Shown here: piece by piece, positions 35,601 through 43,270 of the stretch
Layout of the letters: every line of letters starts with the position of its first letter
How positions within the stretch are numbered: position 1 is the first letter of the stretch
Source: Christiangramia flava JLT2011
GTDB lineage: Bacteria; Bacteroidota; Bacteroidia; Flavobacteriales; Flavobacteriaceae
Assembly (NCBI RefSeq): GCF_001951155.1
Contig: NZ_CP016359.1
Span: forward strand, 3,062,001 to 3,126,000
Direction: 5' to 3'
Length of the DNA stretch: 64,000 nt
Translations under genes and position numbers: made by a program
Notes under the pieces: generated by a model
Seen by the model: the letters and a program-made list of their open reading frames with translations, nothing else
What the model was told of the DNA's origin: nothing
Databases searched by the model: none

Positions 35601-38045
35601 TTCCACGTCAATCGGGTGATTCGTTGTATTCACCAACACTTCATCGATCATCCCCGTGTCGCTGTTAGCCGGAGTCGAAATTCCGCTGATGGCCGGGCGG
35701 GACCAGTTGAACTGGGTGCCAGGAACTGAGCTTTCAAATTCATAGTTAAAAGCGGTTTCTGAACAAAATCCTGGTACCTCTGAAGGGCTGGTAAGGACCG
35801 GAGCATCATATTCGGTTACGATAACTTCGGCTACCTGTTCACAACCCGAGGCATTTTCAGCTTTGATATAATAGGTTCCGGCCGGTGCTTCCGCTGGATT
35901 TTCCAGTTCAGAAGTCGCCGCTTCATCTTTCCAGTAACTAAAGTGAAGAGAATTACCCGAACCTGCTGTAATAGGCTCTGCCGTAAGATCGACCGCGGCG
36001 GGAGCACAAACGGTTTCAGGATTATTCACCACCAGTACCGGTAATGGGTTTACGGTGATCGGGATTTCCAGCGGACTGGTTTCGCAGGAAGCGGCTTCCG
36101 CCACCACGCGGTAGATCACTGTAGCTGCTTCGGAAGTAGAGTTGGTTAAATGTTGTACGATCTCTGGACCACTTCCCGGTTCGGCACCAGTGATCGCGCC
36201 GGACGGGGTAATAGATTTGATTTCCCAGCTGAAATTGGTATTTTCAATGTTGCTGTTTAGTTTAATCGAACTGGTTTCGCCCGAGCAAATTTCCTGCGCC
36301 GATGGTGAAACCGAGATACTTGGCAGGGGATTCACGGTAATTTCAAAATTCACAGCTTCTCCCGTGCAACCATCATATTTTGGAAGCAGACTGATACTGG
36401 CCGTTTTTGGTGTGTTGGAATTATTTACCGGAGTAAAGACCGGGATTTCTGTCGCATTGGTACGATTGGAAAGACCAATTTCTGCACCTCCCGAAATGTC
36501 AAAAACCAGCGCATGGATATTTTTTTCCACCGAAATAGCCGAAACTTCGGTTCCGGAACAAAACGTCCTGTTTTCCGGAGCCTCCAGAACCGGTTGAGGT
36601 TTTATCCTGATTTTGAAGGTTTTGGTTTCTCCTTCGCAGGAATTGGCAACAGGGTAATAACTCACCGTAGTTTCCATAATTTCAGCCGTGGTATTGGTTG
36701 CGCTAAAAGCAGGAATGCTTCCTTCTCCGGAAGACGGGATGCCAGTTTCCGTATTATCGGCAGTCCATTGAATAGTGGTGTTTTCAACCGGGAGATTACT
36801 GAAAGCGATCAGGCCCACATCTTCCCCTTCACAAATGGTGATATCCTGTAGCTGTTCCACTTTAGGCGTTGGATTCACGGTGATAGTAAAGGAACGGGTT
36901 TCGCCTAGACAGGAATTGGCTTCCGGAGTCACCAGTATATTTGCGGTAATGGGAGAATTTCCGTTGTTTTCAGCAGTAAAATCTGGAATATTGCCCGAGC
37001 CATTAGCGGCCAGGCCAATAAAAGCCTGATCATTGGTCCAGCTAAAACTGGTTCCGCTCACATTGCTGCCCGTAAAGTTGATCGAGGAAATAGTTTCGCC
37101 GTTGCAAACCACTATATCTTCCGGAGTATCAAAATCTGGAGTAGGATTAACAGTTATCTGAAATTCCATGGTTTCACCCTGGCAGGAATTGGCTTCCGGT
37201 ATCACGCTGATGTTCGCCGTGATGGGTTCTTCGGTAGTATTTTGAGCGGTGAATGATGGAATTTTCCCATTTCCGCTTGCTGAAATCCCAATTGATGCCT
37301 CGTCGCTTTGCCATTGATAGGTCGTGTTCGAAACCTGGCTTCCGCCGAAAATGATCGCCTCCACGGTCTCTCCATTACACACCAAAAGATCAGTTTGATT
37401 ATTTACTGAAGGTGTTGGAAAGACCGTAATCTGGAAAATCTTGCTTTCACCTTCACAACCGTTGATATCCGGAGTGACCTCCACGCTAACGATTTTGCTT
37501 GCGGAACCCGAATTACCTGCCGTAAACTGAGGAATGGACCCAGTACCGGAAGTGGGTATCCCAATGGACGAGTCATTGGCCACCCAGCTGTAATTAATGT
37601 TGCCGGAAGCGTTGGAACTAAAGGAAATAGATTGAATTATTTCCCCATTACAAACACTGATGTCATCTGGAACCTCTACGTCTGGGATCGTGTAAACTTC
37701 AATAACTTCCGAATTACTCCCGATAATTTGCTGTCCAGCTTCACAGGTGAGTGTAACTTTCAGGGAAAAAGAGTCATCATCGCTGATGCCTGTGGCGGAA
37801 TAGCTGCTGGAAGAGGCGTTATTAATAGGTTGTGAGTTGCGATACCACTGGTAATTCAGTTCGTTGCTGCCTATCCCGGTAACTTCGGAAGTGAACTCAA
37901 CAGACTCTCCCGGGCAAATAGAACTGGCATTGGCCGAAATTTGGACAGCAGCATTTTCGGCACACTGGGCATGAACCGTGGAAACGCTTAAGAATAAAAA
38001 TAAAAATGCCGAAAATGTGGCCAATAAATGATTAGAGGCAAACAT
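29655..38045 (-). CDS. giant multidomain T9SS surface protein (PKD-like repeats, SprB repeat, LamG, type A CTD)
   Basis: 2796 residues, signal peptide (ending VHAQC). Residues ~30-120 Ig-like; ~115-570 about six PKD-like modules of ~90 residues, each starting with a V.PTP.V...D..VCNGE-type segment; further PKD-like/Ig modules to ~970. ~977-1165 is a jelly-roll (WWDYEYQCNDVNL..., WAIDNISITG); ~1290-1480 a second one (NGDFEAGNTGF ... FGIDDISF); ~1660-1730 an SprB repeat (NVSCFGGDNGSASL, YSVVVTDANGC); ~1915-2060 a LamG/concanavalin-like domain (LDFDGEDDYVDLG, VEAWVKPHD). The last ~60 residues are a T9SS type A sorting domain (KILIFDMGGKLL, LPAGTYIVKVYS, KKFLVKN). A likely adhesin or surface-layer filament. 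Confidence 0.95.
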   Translation of the reverse strand: MFASNHLLATFSAFLFLFLSVSTVHAQCAENAAVQISANASSICPGESVEFTSEVTGIGSNELNYQWYRNSQPINNASSSSYSATGISDDDSFSLKVTLTCEAGQQIIGSNSEVIEVYTIPDVEVPDDISVCNGEIIQSISFSSNASGNINYSWVANDSSIGIPTSGTGSIPQFTAGNSGSASKIVSVEVTPDINGCEGESKIFQITVFPTPSVNNQTDLLVCNGETVEAIIFGGSQVSNTTYQWQSDEASIGISASGNGKIPSFTAQNTTEEPITANISVIPEANSCQGETMEFQITVNPTPDFDTPEDIVVCNGETISSINFTGSNVSGTSFSWTNDQAFIGLAANGSGNIPDFTAENNGNSPITANILVTPEANSCLGETRSFTITVNPTPKVEQLQDITICEGEDVGLIAFSNLPVENTTIQWTADNTETGIPSSGEGSIPAFSATNTTAEIMETTVSYYPVANSCEGETKTFKIRIKPQPVLEAPENRTFCSGTEVSAISVEKNIHALVFDISGGAEIGLSNRTNATEIPVFTPVNNSNTPKTASISLLPKYDGCTGEAVNFEITVNPLPSISVSPSAQEICSGETSSIKLNSNIENTNFSWEIKSITPSGAITGAEPGSGPEIVQHLTNSTSEAATVIYRVVAEAASCETSPLEIPITVNPLPVLVVNNPETVCAPAAVDLTAEPITAGSGNSLHFSYWKDEAATSELENPAEAPAGTYYIKAENASGCEQVAEVIVTEYDAPVLTSPSEVPGFCSETAFNYEFESSVPGTQFNWSRPAISGISTPANSDTGMIDEVLVNTTNHPIDVEYEVTMISPDGCIASEKIHTTVTPTPVLTSTLSPGSVCSGTAFTYQPESSVTGTTFTWRREAVNGISNAAASGNGAISETLENTTNQTLAVTYQYSLSSNNCSNPQTYSITVPVTPSPNTQVFAAVNDGERQAEEIEICEGGSIDLFSETQLPEVSELPSEILNANFNSGADGWSSTGNGTRSWNIASDNTTVDEQCGYVYVGPNWWDYEYQCNDVNLRSNDHSSFFLVNSRQNNGAFSNVALTSPVFSTSAYQSLNLSFWHYYRDGGSRWNDNLDIGRLEYRIGNGAWTSLNGTSYTSTQGSPNGFVQGNYDISSLIGHENVQIRFNYDNANGDYYWAIDNISITGEGGQPAEVQWTADTSDWTSEETNPQNISPVETTTYTATYTDPETGCPGSASVKVIVRNPPQPQIRADYCAYPNEPNKIRLYVEGNYDQYEWTSSGEVIGNAASIDVTSAQGYSIRVWENGCEGTGSIDISENLIENGDFEAGNTGFVTQYSYQTNRNGQQELVPEGTYTVDTNSNQYHGSFHDNGDHTTGNGNFMIVNGDPNLGSTVWESNGYIAVKPGTDYYFSAWTTNLVYRNEAEKYAQLRLQIIVRNGGNEQIVAESTLGDLRFQNVGEWIEFYNPQVWNSGEFTEVKLRIINENTIRDGNDFGIDDISFAEINAVAFDFEPSNDSPVCEGGSVQLFANLEGGREPITYQWTGPNNFTSSEANPIIENMTPAEAGDYELQVTDFYGCDNTIKSTKVTVIPATIVNAGKDQVICSDASEVQLGGSVSGSVSSGFWSGGNGSFVPSPNELNAIYQPSEEEIQNGLATLILTSDEPDAPCEAVSDTLRIQINPSPMIDNIAIQNVSCFGGDNGSASLIMTTGTEPFTYEWSNAATTQTINNLEAGSYSVVVTDANGCSAYQEFEIREPAPLELLNTTVTNIACFGNATGEITAELSGGFLEEETPQYIAVLLNSESEEVARIQSAETLLNLTDIPAGNYTLQLSTAKSCTTISKSITLTQPEEIPVEAGEKINIEECGRTSVFLNATAVNAELGSGTWSIISGEGGEIDDLSNPSSRFSGLPETTYILRWTVNPENGCEAINDETEVSFSGACSQLDFDGEDDYVDLGQNFNFAGNFTVEAWVKPHDLDAAKTVISKKDRLNNTGYELLISNAKPEFQYNNKIISSPFKITTDRWYHLACTVAADKISLYIDGVEVKSVTGATISGNELPASIGASLSAEQRPADHFHGWIQEVRLWKQALSAEQLRFMMNQPLENKNGNVQGSILPVAVPGAPAWNTLAGYYRLLVNELNGGSTPDASSNNLDGTLLNMTTLQENTAPLPYILFQDVNTAWYDRSSWTLPATYNGRAITQRQVWDSPNGSSVKPSEKINWNIVILRGNIKNEAAANNQNQIRLLGLLSENGTFEMSGENNFSGNALIVDRYLKLDGVIDLDGESQLLQPDGSVLASESSGYLDKDQQGTQNSFNYNYWTSPVSEQGKQPNSGYRISEVLMDGSDPENPAGISFNPQYHWADHSYSGGLHISTYWLYVFHGSANQYSQWHHIDQNANLETAEGFTMKGTRGAASIRDLQNYTFRGMPNNGSISLKISKGENRLVGNPYPSAIDATEFIRDNLKDVSGGRNSANVFNGSLYFWDHFGQENTHILAEYVGGYATMNLSGGVPAIANDARINANGRKGSKIPARYIPVGQGFFVNVSIDDVSGNNYNVQGGNVKFENHQRIFQRENPGNSQFLMQEERSKSPEQAVTSDLRPKIRLQFHSPEGYHRQLLVTGDLNATEGVDLGYDAPLIESNKEDLYWLVNDASMVIQAVPQFGGELKLPLGMRVSSAKEFEISIDSLENWSPSKEIYLKDQKLDSLHNLRQASYKAISEEGEITKRFMLVFRNRLLEKPSEKEDLERFFDIGYYNDPDTFELENQQEIPVSKILIFDMGGKLLSSFRDIPTEKAVRFRMESLPAGTYIVKVYSEKGILNKKFLVKN
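36300..37700 (-). repeat. six tandem PKD-like module repeats within the giant surface gene
   Basis: Modules of roughly 265-290 bp begin near 37700, 37440, 37150, 36875, 36605 and 36340, each with the protein pattern PTP...D..VCNGE.(I/V)..I and an internal SG.G.IP.F.A.N segment. Protein similarity is clear, DNA identity is partial, so the duplications are not recent. Confidence 0.8.
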
Positions 38046-38189
38046 ATGCAGACCGGTTTGTAGGTTACTATTTGGGGTTGATAAAGAGTTTTATTTGGGA
38101 ATCAACTGCTTAATCTGGGTCCTCCGGTACTGCGAGATAAAAGTTTTTCATAGGTCAGGTTTAAGATTTTGGGTACTGTAAAAATACAA

Positions 38190-38213
38190 AAATCAGCAAT
38201 ATGCTGCTGATTT
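38190..38213 (-). terminator. terminator of the XRE regulator gene
   Basis: In the minus sense AAATCAGCA / TGCTGATTT with a 6-nt loop, followed by TTTGTATTTTT. Confidence 0.8.
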
Positions 38214-38234
38214 TGAAGGTAGAATGTGTATTTA

Positions 38235-38987
38235 TTAAAGGTATTTCTTCAGCTTGTTGATCTCTTCTTCCAGGTTTGATAATTTCCCTTTCAGATCATT
38301 TTCTGGTTGCGGCAGCTGGTTCATAAAGATCTGTTTGATCTCCCAGAGTTCCAGGATCTCTTCCTTTTTCAGAAGAATATCTTCATAACCAGGCTGCTGT
38401 GTGGAAAGAACGATCTTTGAACCACTAATGGTTAAATTCCGTAAAATCAACCTTTTTTCAGTAATGACCATTACCAGCGGCGCAGTACTGATATTTTCAG
38501 AATTTTCCAGATCGAGCCATTCACCCACCACCATGTCATTGGGCTGAATTCCGCTAGACTTTGAAGCCATTTCAGAAGTAGAGATCACGAAGGCACGTCT
38601 CTTTTGAGTGGATTGCAATGGCAATTTTACACAGGGAAGGGAATTGATAAATTCTTCCTGGTGATAATTTCGAATATACTCGAATTCGGTTTGAGGGAAG
38701 ATGCAGGGAATTCGTGACATTAAATCTTCGTAAAAGGAATTGGAATAGGGCAGGTCTTCCTTAAACTTCAGTAGTTTGTTAATAGTAAGTTCTTTGGTGA
38801 GCAGGTCATCGATGGTTATGCTAAAATAATTAGCAATCTTAATGATCGTTTCCAATTTTGGTTCGCTTCGTTCTTCCTCATAAGCACCTAAAGTAGCTCG
38901 CTTCAGATCAAATAACTCCGCAAACGCCTGCTGACTAAGCTTTTTTACATTCCTAATCTTTCTAATATTTTTCCCAAAAAAACTCAT
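38235..38987 (-). CDS. XRE-family regulator with S24/LexA-like C-terminal region
   Basis: 250 residues. HTH_3 domain at ~5-60 (NIRKIRNVKKLSQQAFAELF, LKRATLGAYEEERSEPKLET). The middle (~110-215) resembles an S24/LexA-like fold (FVISTSEMASKSSGIQPNDMVVGEW), but I see no clear Ser-Lys protease dyad. A short coiled coil ends it (NLEEEINKLKKYL). Divergent from the PspA/flotillin operon, with palindromes in between (39021-39052). It likely regulates itself and perhaps that operon. Confidence 0.85.
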   Translation of the reverse strand: MSFFGKNIRKIRNVKKLSQQAFAELFDLKRATLGAYEEERSEPKLETIIKIANYFSITIDDLLTKELTINKLLKFKEDLPYSNSFYEDLMSRIPCIFPQTEFEYIRNYHQEEFINSLPCVKLPLQSTQKRRAFVISTSEMASKSSGIQPNDMVVGEWLDLENSENISTAPLVMVITEKRLILRNLTISGSKIVLSTQQPGYEDILLKKEEILELWEIKQIFMNQLPQPENDLKGKLSNLEEEINKLKKYL

Positions 38988-39020
38988 TTATGCTAAAAAT
39001 ATTTGCAATTATAATTTTAA

Positions 39021-39052
39021 TTAGTATCTTTAACTAACAATATTAGCTAATA
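39021..39052. promoter_or_regulatory. paired dyads, candidate operator of the XRE regulator
   Basis: TTAGT-N7-ACTAA (39021-39037) and the perfect palindrome TATTAGCTAATA (39041-39052) lie side by side 34-65 bp upstream of the XRE start, sharing the TTAG half-site. The arrangement is like autoregulated HTH_3 repressor operators. The AT-rich setting raises the chance of coincidence. Confidence 0.45.
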
Positions 39053-39242
39053 TAGAAAATTTATACTATTAAAATTGGTAGTTATAGGTTTCTTTTCAAA
39101 TTATGTTCTAATCACTAAAAAAATTAAAATTATGATCGCATTTATAATTAGTCTGGTAATTATGTTAATAATACCTTAAAAAGCGCTGAGTTTTTTCGTA
39201 ATATTAAAATCTGAAAATCAATCCTAATCAAAACTGTTTCAC

Positions 39243-39638
39243 ATGCAAAATTACTTTCAGGTTACCAGAAACTTTCTTCTGGAGCTTAACCTTGACATCA
39301 CTTTTGAAAATGAAGAGGAGGGAATCCTGGTGATCCAAAAGGAAAACGCGGGATTCAAGAACCTGATCCTGGGAGTGGCACCGCCAATCCTGATCATAGA
39401 ACAATTCATTTTCCGGGTGAATAACCAGTCTGAAAAGATTTTTCGCAGCCTGCTTCAGAAGAATCGTGATATCATTCATGGAGCCTTTGTCCTGGATGAA
39501 TCTGGCCAGAAGGTCATTTTCCGCGATACGCTGCAAATCGAAAATCTTGACCTTAATGAACTCGAGGGCTCGCTGAATTCCTTGAGCCTCCTGATGAGCG
39601 AATACTCAGAAAAAATTATTGAATTCTCTAAATATTAA
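39243..39638 (+). CDS. YbjN-like small protein
   Basis: 131 residues. The alternating pattern (FLLELNLDITFENEEEGILVIQ, LIIEQFIFRV, GAFVLDESGQKVIFRDTLQ) followed by a helix is that of the YbjN / type III chaperone-like fold. Such proteins often occur with PspA-flotillin gene sets and may chaperone or sense envelope stress. First gene of a plus-strand series; 11 bp before PspA. Confidence 0.65.
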   Translation: MQNYFQVTRNFLLELNLDITFENEEEGILVIQKENAGFKNLILGVAPPILIIEQFIFRVNNQSEKIFRSLLQKNRDIIHGAFVLDESGQKVIFRDTLQIENLDLNELEGSLNSLSLLMSEYSEKIIEFSKY

Positions 39639-39649
39639 ACCATACCGTT

Positions 39650-40366
39650 ATGAATATCTTTAAACGACTTTTTAAAATAGGAGAGGCAGAAGCAAATTCT
39701 GCTTTAGATAAAATGGAAGACCCCATCAAATTGACCGAACAGGGGATCAGGGATCTTAAACTGGACCTGGATAAGAATCTGGAGGCTCTGGCTCGGGTTA
39801 AGGCACTCGCAATCCGTGCTAAAAATGACCAGGAAGAATTCCTGGATAAAAAAGAAGATTATCACCAGAAGGCGGTGTTGATTCTGAAAAAAGGACAGCG
39901 CGGCGAGATGGATGCTGCTGAAGCTGATCGCCTGGCAAAAGAAGCCCTTGTAAAAAAGGAAGAAGCCCAGCGACACGTGGAGCGCGCCGAGGCTGAAACC
40001 AAGAAATTCAATGATAATGTTTCGCAGCTCGAGCAGAATATCCAGTCTATCAAGGCCAACATCAGTAACTGGGAAAATGAACTCAGAACCCTGAAAGCTC
40101 GCGTGAAAGTGAGTAATGCTACTAAAAGCCTAAATAAGCAAATGGCAGAAATTGACAGTAGCGGGACCGTTTCGATGCTGGAACGAATGAAAGAAAAAGT
40201 AGCGCAGGAAGAGGCGCTGGCCGAGGCCTACGGCGATATTGCCAACGCCAGTAAATCAATCGATGAAGAGCTGGAAAAAGCGGCAAATTCTACGGAAGCT
40301 AAAGCCGATAGCGATCTCGACAAGTTGAAGGATCAACTGGGCTTAAAAGATGAAGACAAAAGTTAA
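39650..40366 (+). CDS. pspA: PspA/IM30 (ESCRT-III-like) family protein
   Basis: 238 residues, almost entirely helical coiled coil. The family N-terminus is visible (IFKRLFKIGEAEANSALDKM, EDPIKLTEQGIRDLKLDLD) as is the long hairpin (RAKNDQEEFLDKKEDYHQKA). PspA-type proteins polymerise on the inner membrane to protect it under stress. Followed 6 bp later by an OB-fold membrane protein and then a flotillin, a recurrent envelope-stress gene set. Confidence 0.92.
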   Translation: MNIFKRLFKIGEAEANSALDKMEDPIKLTEQGIRDLKLDLDKNLEALARVKALAIRAKNDQEEFLDKKEDYHQKAVLILKKGQRGEMDAAEADRLAKEALVKKEEAQRHVERAEAETKKFNDNVSQLEQNIQSIKANISNWENELRTLKARVKVSNATKSLNKQMAEIDSSGTVSMLERMKEKVAQEEALAEAYGDIANASKSIDEELEKAANSTEAKADSDLDKLKDQLGLKDEDKS

Positions 40367-40372
40367 CAGAAC

Positions 40373-41083
40373 GTGGCAGAATTATTCCAAATATTATTCT
40401 CTGAGGTAAATCTTACACTCACTATTTTCCTGATCTTGTTGCTGATCTACTGGATTCTCACGATGATCAGTGGGATCGACTTCGACCTGGATATGGACGT
40501 GGATATTGATACAGATTTGGATATCGATACCGACCTGGCAACAGACGGCGCGAACATGGACTTCCAGGACGTCTCGAATGCGGAGCTCACCAAGGAACAG
40601 GTAGTGGGAAAAAGAATACAACCTTTAAAATGGTGGCAGATCCTGCTGGTCTATTTCAATTTTGTAGGGCTGCCATTCATGTTCACCTTTACCTGTTTCA
40701 TCTTTATCTGGTGGTTCAGCACGGTGCTGCTTACCGCGCTAACCTCAAGTTACAGCAATTTCTTTGGGTTCGTGATCTTACTGGCCGTTTTCATTCCGGC
40801 TCTTTTCCTAACCAAAATATTCACCACTCCTTTTAAGAGCTTCTTCAGGAATCTCAATAAAGATGGGGATGCTGCCAAAGATTTTGTTGGAAGAAAAGGC
40901 GTTTTACTCTCCAGTATCTCGGGCGAGAAAATGGGAAATGCGGAAGTACATATAGATGGTGATTCGCTCTCTGTTTACGTGAAATCGCTGAACGGTGAAC
41001 CGCTGGCTTACCAGGAAAAAATACTAATCATTAAGCAATCTGCTGATAGGAACTACTTTCTCGTACAATCCTATCAGGACTAA
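40373..41083 (+). CDS. membrane protein with OB-fold C-terminus, YuaF/YqiJ-like (flotillin partner)
   Basis: 236 residues from a GTG start. A transmembrane helix at ~14-34, then a striking Asp ladder (Asp at every second position from 36 to 54), two or three more helices (~88-150), and a soluble beta domain (~165-236; DFVGRKGVLLSSISGEKMGN, SLSVYVKSLNGEPL) like the NfeD/YuaF OB-fold. YuaF/YqiJ proteins are encoded with and interact with flotillins. It is 12 bp ahead of the flotillin gene. Confidence 0.8.
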   Translation: MAELFQILFSEVNLTLTIFLILLLIYWILTMISGIDFDLDMDVDIDTDLDIDTDLATDGANMDFQDVSNAELTKEQVVGKRIQPLKWWQILLVYFNFVGLPFMFTFTCFIFIWWFSTVLLTALTSSYSNFFGFVILLAVFIPALFLTKIFTTPFKSFFRNLNKDGDAAKDFVGRKGVLLSSISGEKMGNAEVHIDGDSLSVYVKSLNGEPLAYQEKILIIKQSADRNYFLVQSYQD

Positions 41084-41095
41084 AAAATCATTTTT

Positions 41096-43174
41096 ATGAA
41101 TCAAATACTACCAATTATAGGAATTGGATTAGGGATCGTTTTGTTCCTGATCGTCGTATACTTTGCGATTATCGCAATGTTTTACAAGAAAGTACCACAG
41201 GGCCGGGCTATTGTAAGAACCGGTTTTGGAGGAACAAAAGTAGCCACAGATAAAGGGCTTTATGTAGTTCCGGTTTTTCACAAGGTGGAAGTTATGGATA
41301 TTTCGGTGAAGAAGATCCAGATCGAGCGCCTCGCTCACGAAGGTCTTATTTGTAAGGACAACATGCGGGCAGATATTAAGGTCGCCTTCTTCGTTCGGGT
41401 GAACAATGATGTTTCCTTCATCAAAAGAGTGGCTCAGACCATTGGTGTGGACCGCGCTTCCAGGATCGAAACGCTAGAAGATCTTTTTGAGGCAAAATTT
41501 TCCGAAGCCTTGAAAACCGTAGGTAAAAAATTCGATTTTATTGAGTTGTATGAAGCCCGTCGCGAATTCCGTGATGAAATTGTGAATATTATTGGGACCG
41601 ATCTAAATGGGTACACCCTGGAGGATTGTGCGATTGATTTCCTGGAACAAACCCCGATCTCACACCTGAAAGCCGATAATATCCTCGATGCGGAAGGTAT
41701 TAAGAAGATCACCGAGCTTACCGCGGTTCAGAACATGAAAGCCAACCTGATCAAGCGCGACGAGGAAAAGACCATTCGCAAGCAGGATGTCGAGGCTCGA
41801 GAGGCCATCCTGGAACTCGATAAGCAGTTAGCTGAAAAAGAAGAAGCTCAGAAAAGAGAGATCGCCAATATCAAGGCCAGAGAAGAGGCAGAGATCAGCA
41901 AAGTTTCCGAAGAAGAAAGACTGAAATCTGAAACAGCCAGGATCGCCACCGAAGAAAAAGTGAAGGTCGCGGAAGAAAACATGAACAGGCAGATCATCGT
42001 GGCCGCTAAAAACAAAGAGCGCACAGACGCCATAGAATCTGAAAGAGTAGAAAAAGACCGCATGCTGGAAGTGACCGAGCGCGAGCGAATCGTGACCTTG
42101 GCACAGATCGAGAAAGAGAAGGTTGTGGAAGTGGAGAAAAAGAACATCCAGGATGTGATCAAAGACCGGGTAATGCTGGAAAAAGGAGTGGTGGAAGAGC
42201 AGGAGAATATGAAAGATATCCAGGCCTTCAAAACGGCTGACCGGGACAAGCAGGTTAAAATTACTAATGCGGAAGCCAGCGCCCAGGAGGAACTGATCAA
42301 AACGATCAAAGCTGCGGAAGCCAAGAAAGAAGCGGCAAAACAACGGGCTGAAGAATTGAACATCGAGGCTCAGGCCCAGAAAGAAGCCAGCCAGAAAGAA
42401 GCTGAAGCCCGTAAAACTATCGCGGAAGCCAAGGCGAAAGAAGAAGCGACCATTGGTCTTTCAGAAGCTGAAGTGATGCACGCGAAAGCTGATGCCAGCG
42501 AAAGACAGGGTCTGGTGGAAGCTCATATCATCGAGAAAAAAGCCAAGGCGGAAGCTGCTGGAATCGAAGCCAAAGCAGAGGCCAGTAGGAAAGAAGGAAA
42601 AGCCGCTGCGGAAGTTATTAAAGAGAAAGCACTGGCAGATGCAGCCGGAATTGAAGAAAAAGCTGCTGCGATGAAAAAGCTGGACGGGGTTGGAAAAGAC
42701 CACGAAGAATTCAAATTGCGATTGGATAAGGAACTGCAGGTAGACCTTGCCAATATCAATATTCAGAAAGAGATCGCAGACGCTCAGGCAACCGTGATCA
42801 GCGACGCACTGAAGGCTGCCAAGATAGATATTGTGGGTGGAGAAACCATGTTCTTTGACCAGATCATAGGGCAGATCACTCGTGGTAAAGGTATTGACAG
42901 GCTGGTGCAGAACAGTTCCAATATTCAGGATCTGAAAGATTCGATTCTAGGAAGTGACGATATCAAAGGAAATCTGCTAACAAAAGTTCGGGAGTTCTCT
43001 GAAAAATACGGCATCTCTTCCGAAGATATCAAAAACCTGACGATCGCTAAACTGCTTATGGAACTGCAGTCCCGATCTAACGATTCTAATGAACAGACCA
43101 TGCTCGGCAACCTGTTCAACCTGGCAAAAGGCCTGGGACTTTCAGACCAGCGACTGTCAACTTTGAAAGTTTAA
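41096..43174 (+). CDS. flotillin-family (SPFH/Band 7) membrane scaffold protein
   Basis: 692 residues. One N-terminal transmembrane helix (~5-27). SPFH/Band 7 domain (~30-210; YKKVPQGRAIVRTGFGGTKV, RADIKVAFFVRVNNDVSFI, RDEIVNIIGTDLNGYTLEDC). Residues ~230-560 are Ala/Glu/Lys-rich coiled coil with EAEAKA-type repeats, and a C-terminal globular tail follows. It is larger than YqiK-type flotillins, chiefly through the coiled coil. It organises membrane microdomains; its partners here are the OB-fold protein and PspA. Confidence 0.92.
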   Translation: MNQILPIIGIGLGIVLFLIVVYFAIIAMFYKKVPQGRAIVRTGFGGTKVATDKGLYVVPVFHKVEVMDISVKKIQIERLAHEGLICKDNMRADIKVAFFVRVNNDVSFIKRVAQTIGVDRASRIETLEDLFEAKFSEALKTVGKKFDFIELYEARREFRDEIVNIIGTDLNGYTLEDCAIDFLEQTPISHLKADNILDAEGIKKITELTAVQNMKANLIKRDEEKTIRKQDVEAREAILELDKQLAEKEEAQKREIANIKAREEAEISKVSEEERLKSETARIATEEKVKVAEENMNRQIIVAAKNKERTDAIESERVEKDRMLEVTERERIVTLAQIEKEKVVEVEKKNIQDVIKDRVMLEKGVVEEQENMKDIQAFKTADRDKQVKITNAEASAQEELIKTIKAAEAKKEAAKQRAEELNIEAQAQKEASQKEAEARKTIAEAKAKEEATIGLSEAEVMHAKADASERQGLVEAHIIEKKAKAEAAGIEAKAEASRKEGKAAAEVIKEKALADAAGIEEKAAAMKKLDGVGKDHEEFKLRLDKELQVDLANINIQKEIADAQATVISDALKAAKIDIVGGETMFFDQIIGQITRGKGIDRLVQNSSNIQDLKDSILGSDDIKGNLLTKVREFSEKYGISSEDIKNLTIAKLLMELQSRSNDSNEQTMLGNLFNLAKGLGLSDQRLSTLKV

Positions 43175-43217
43175 GCAATTTCGGGTTGTCGTGAGGCAAC
43201 CCAAATGTTGCTTTTTT
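43173..43217 (+). terminator. hairpin terminator after the flotillin gene
   Basis: Outer stem AAGCAA / TTGCTT and inner stem GGGTTG / CAACCC, followed by TTTTTT. It lies between the flotillin and AAA+ ATPase genes and may attenuate rather than stop transcription. Confidence 0.7.
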
Positions 43218-43270
43218 AAAACTTTTTTCGCAAAGCGGAAAACTTCCGCACTAAATGCTATTGAATCTAT

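Noticed and set aside
36300..37700. Regular repeats that might suggest a CRISPR array
   Set aside because: Units are ~270 bp, translate to PKD-like modules and have only partial DNA identity; no short identical repeats with unique spacers.
41828..42363. Two 171-codon antisense frames opposite the flotillin coiled coil
   Set aside because: They mirror Glu/Lys/Ala codon repeats of the sense gene, giving Phe/Leu/Ser runs; an artefact of low complexity.
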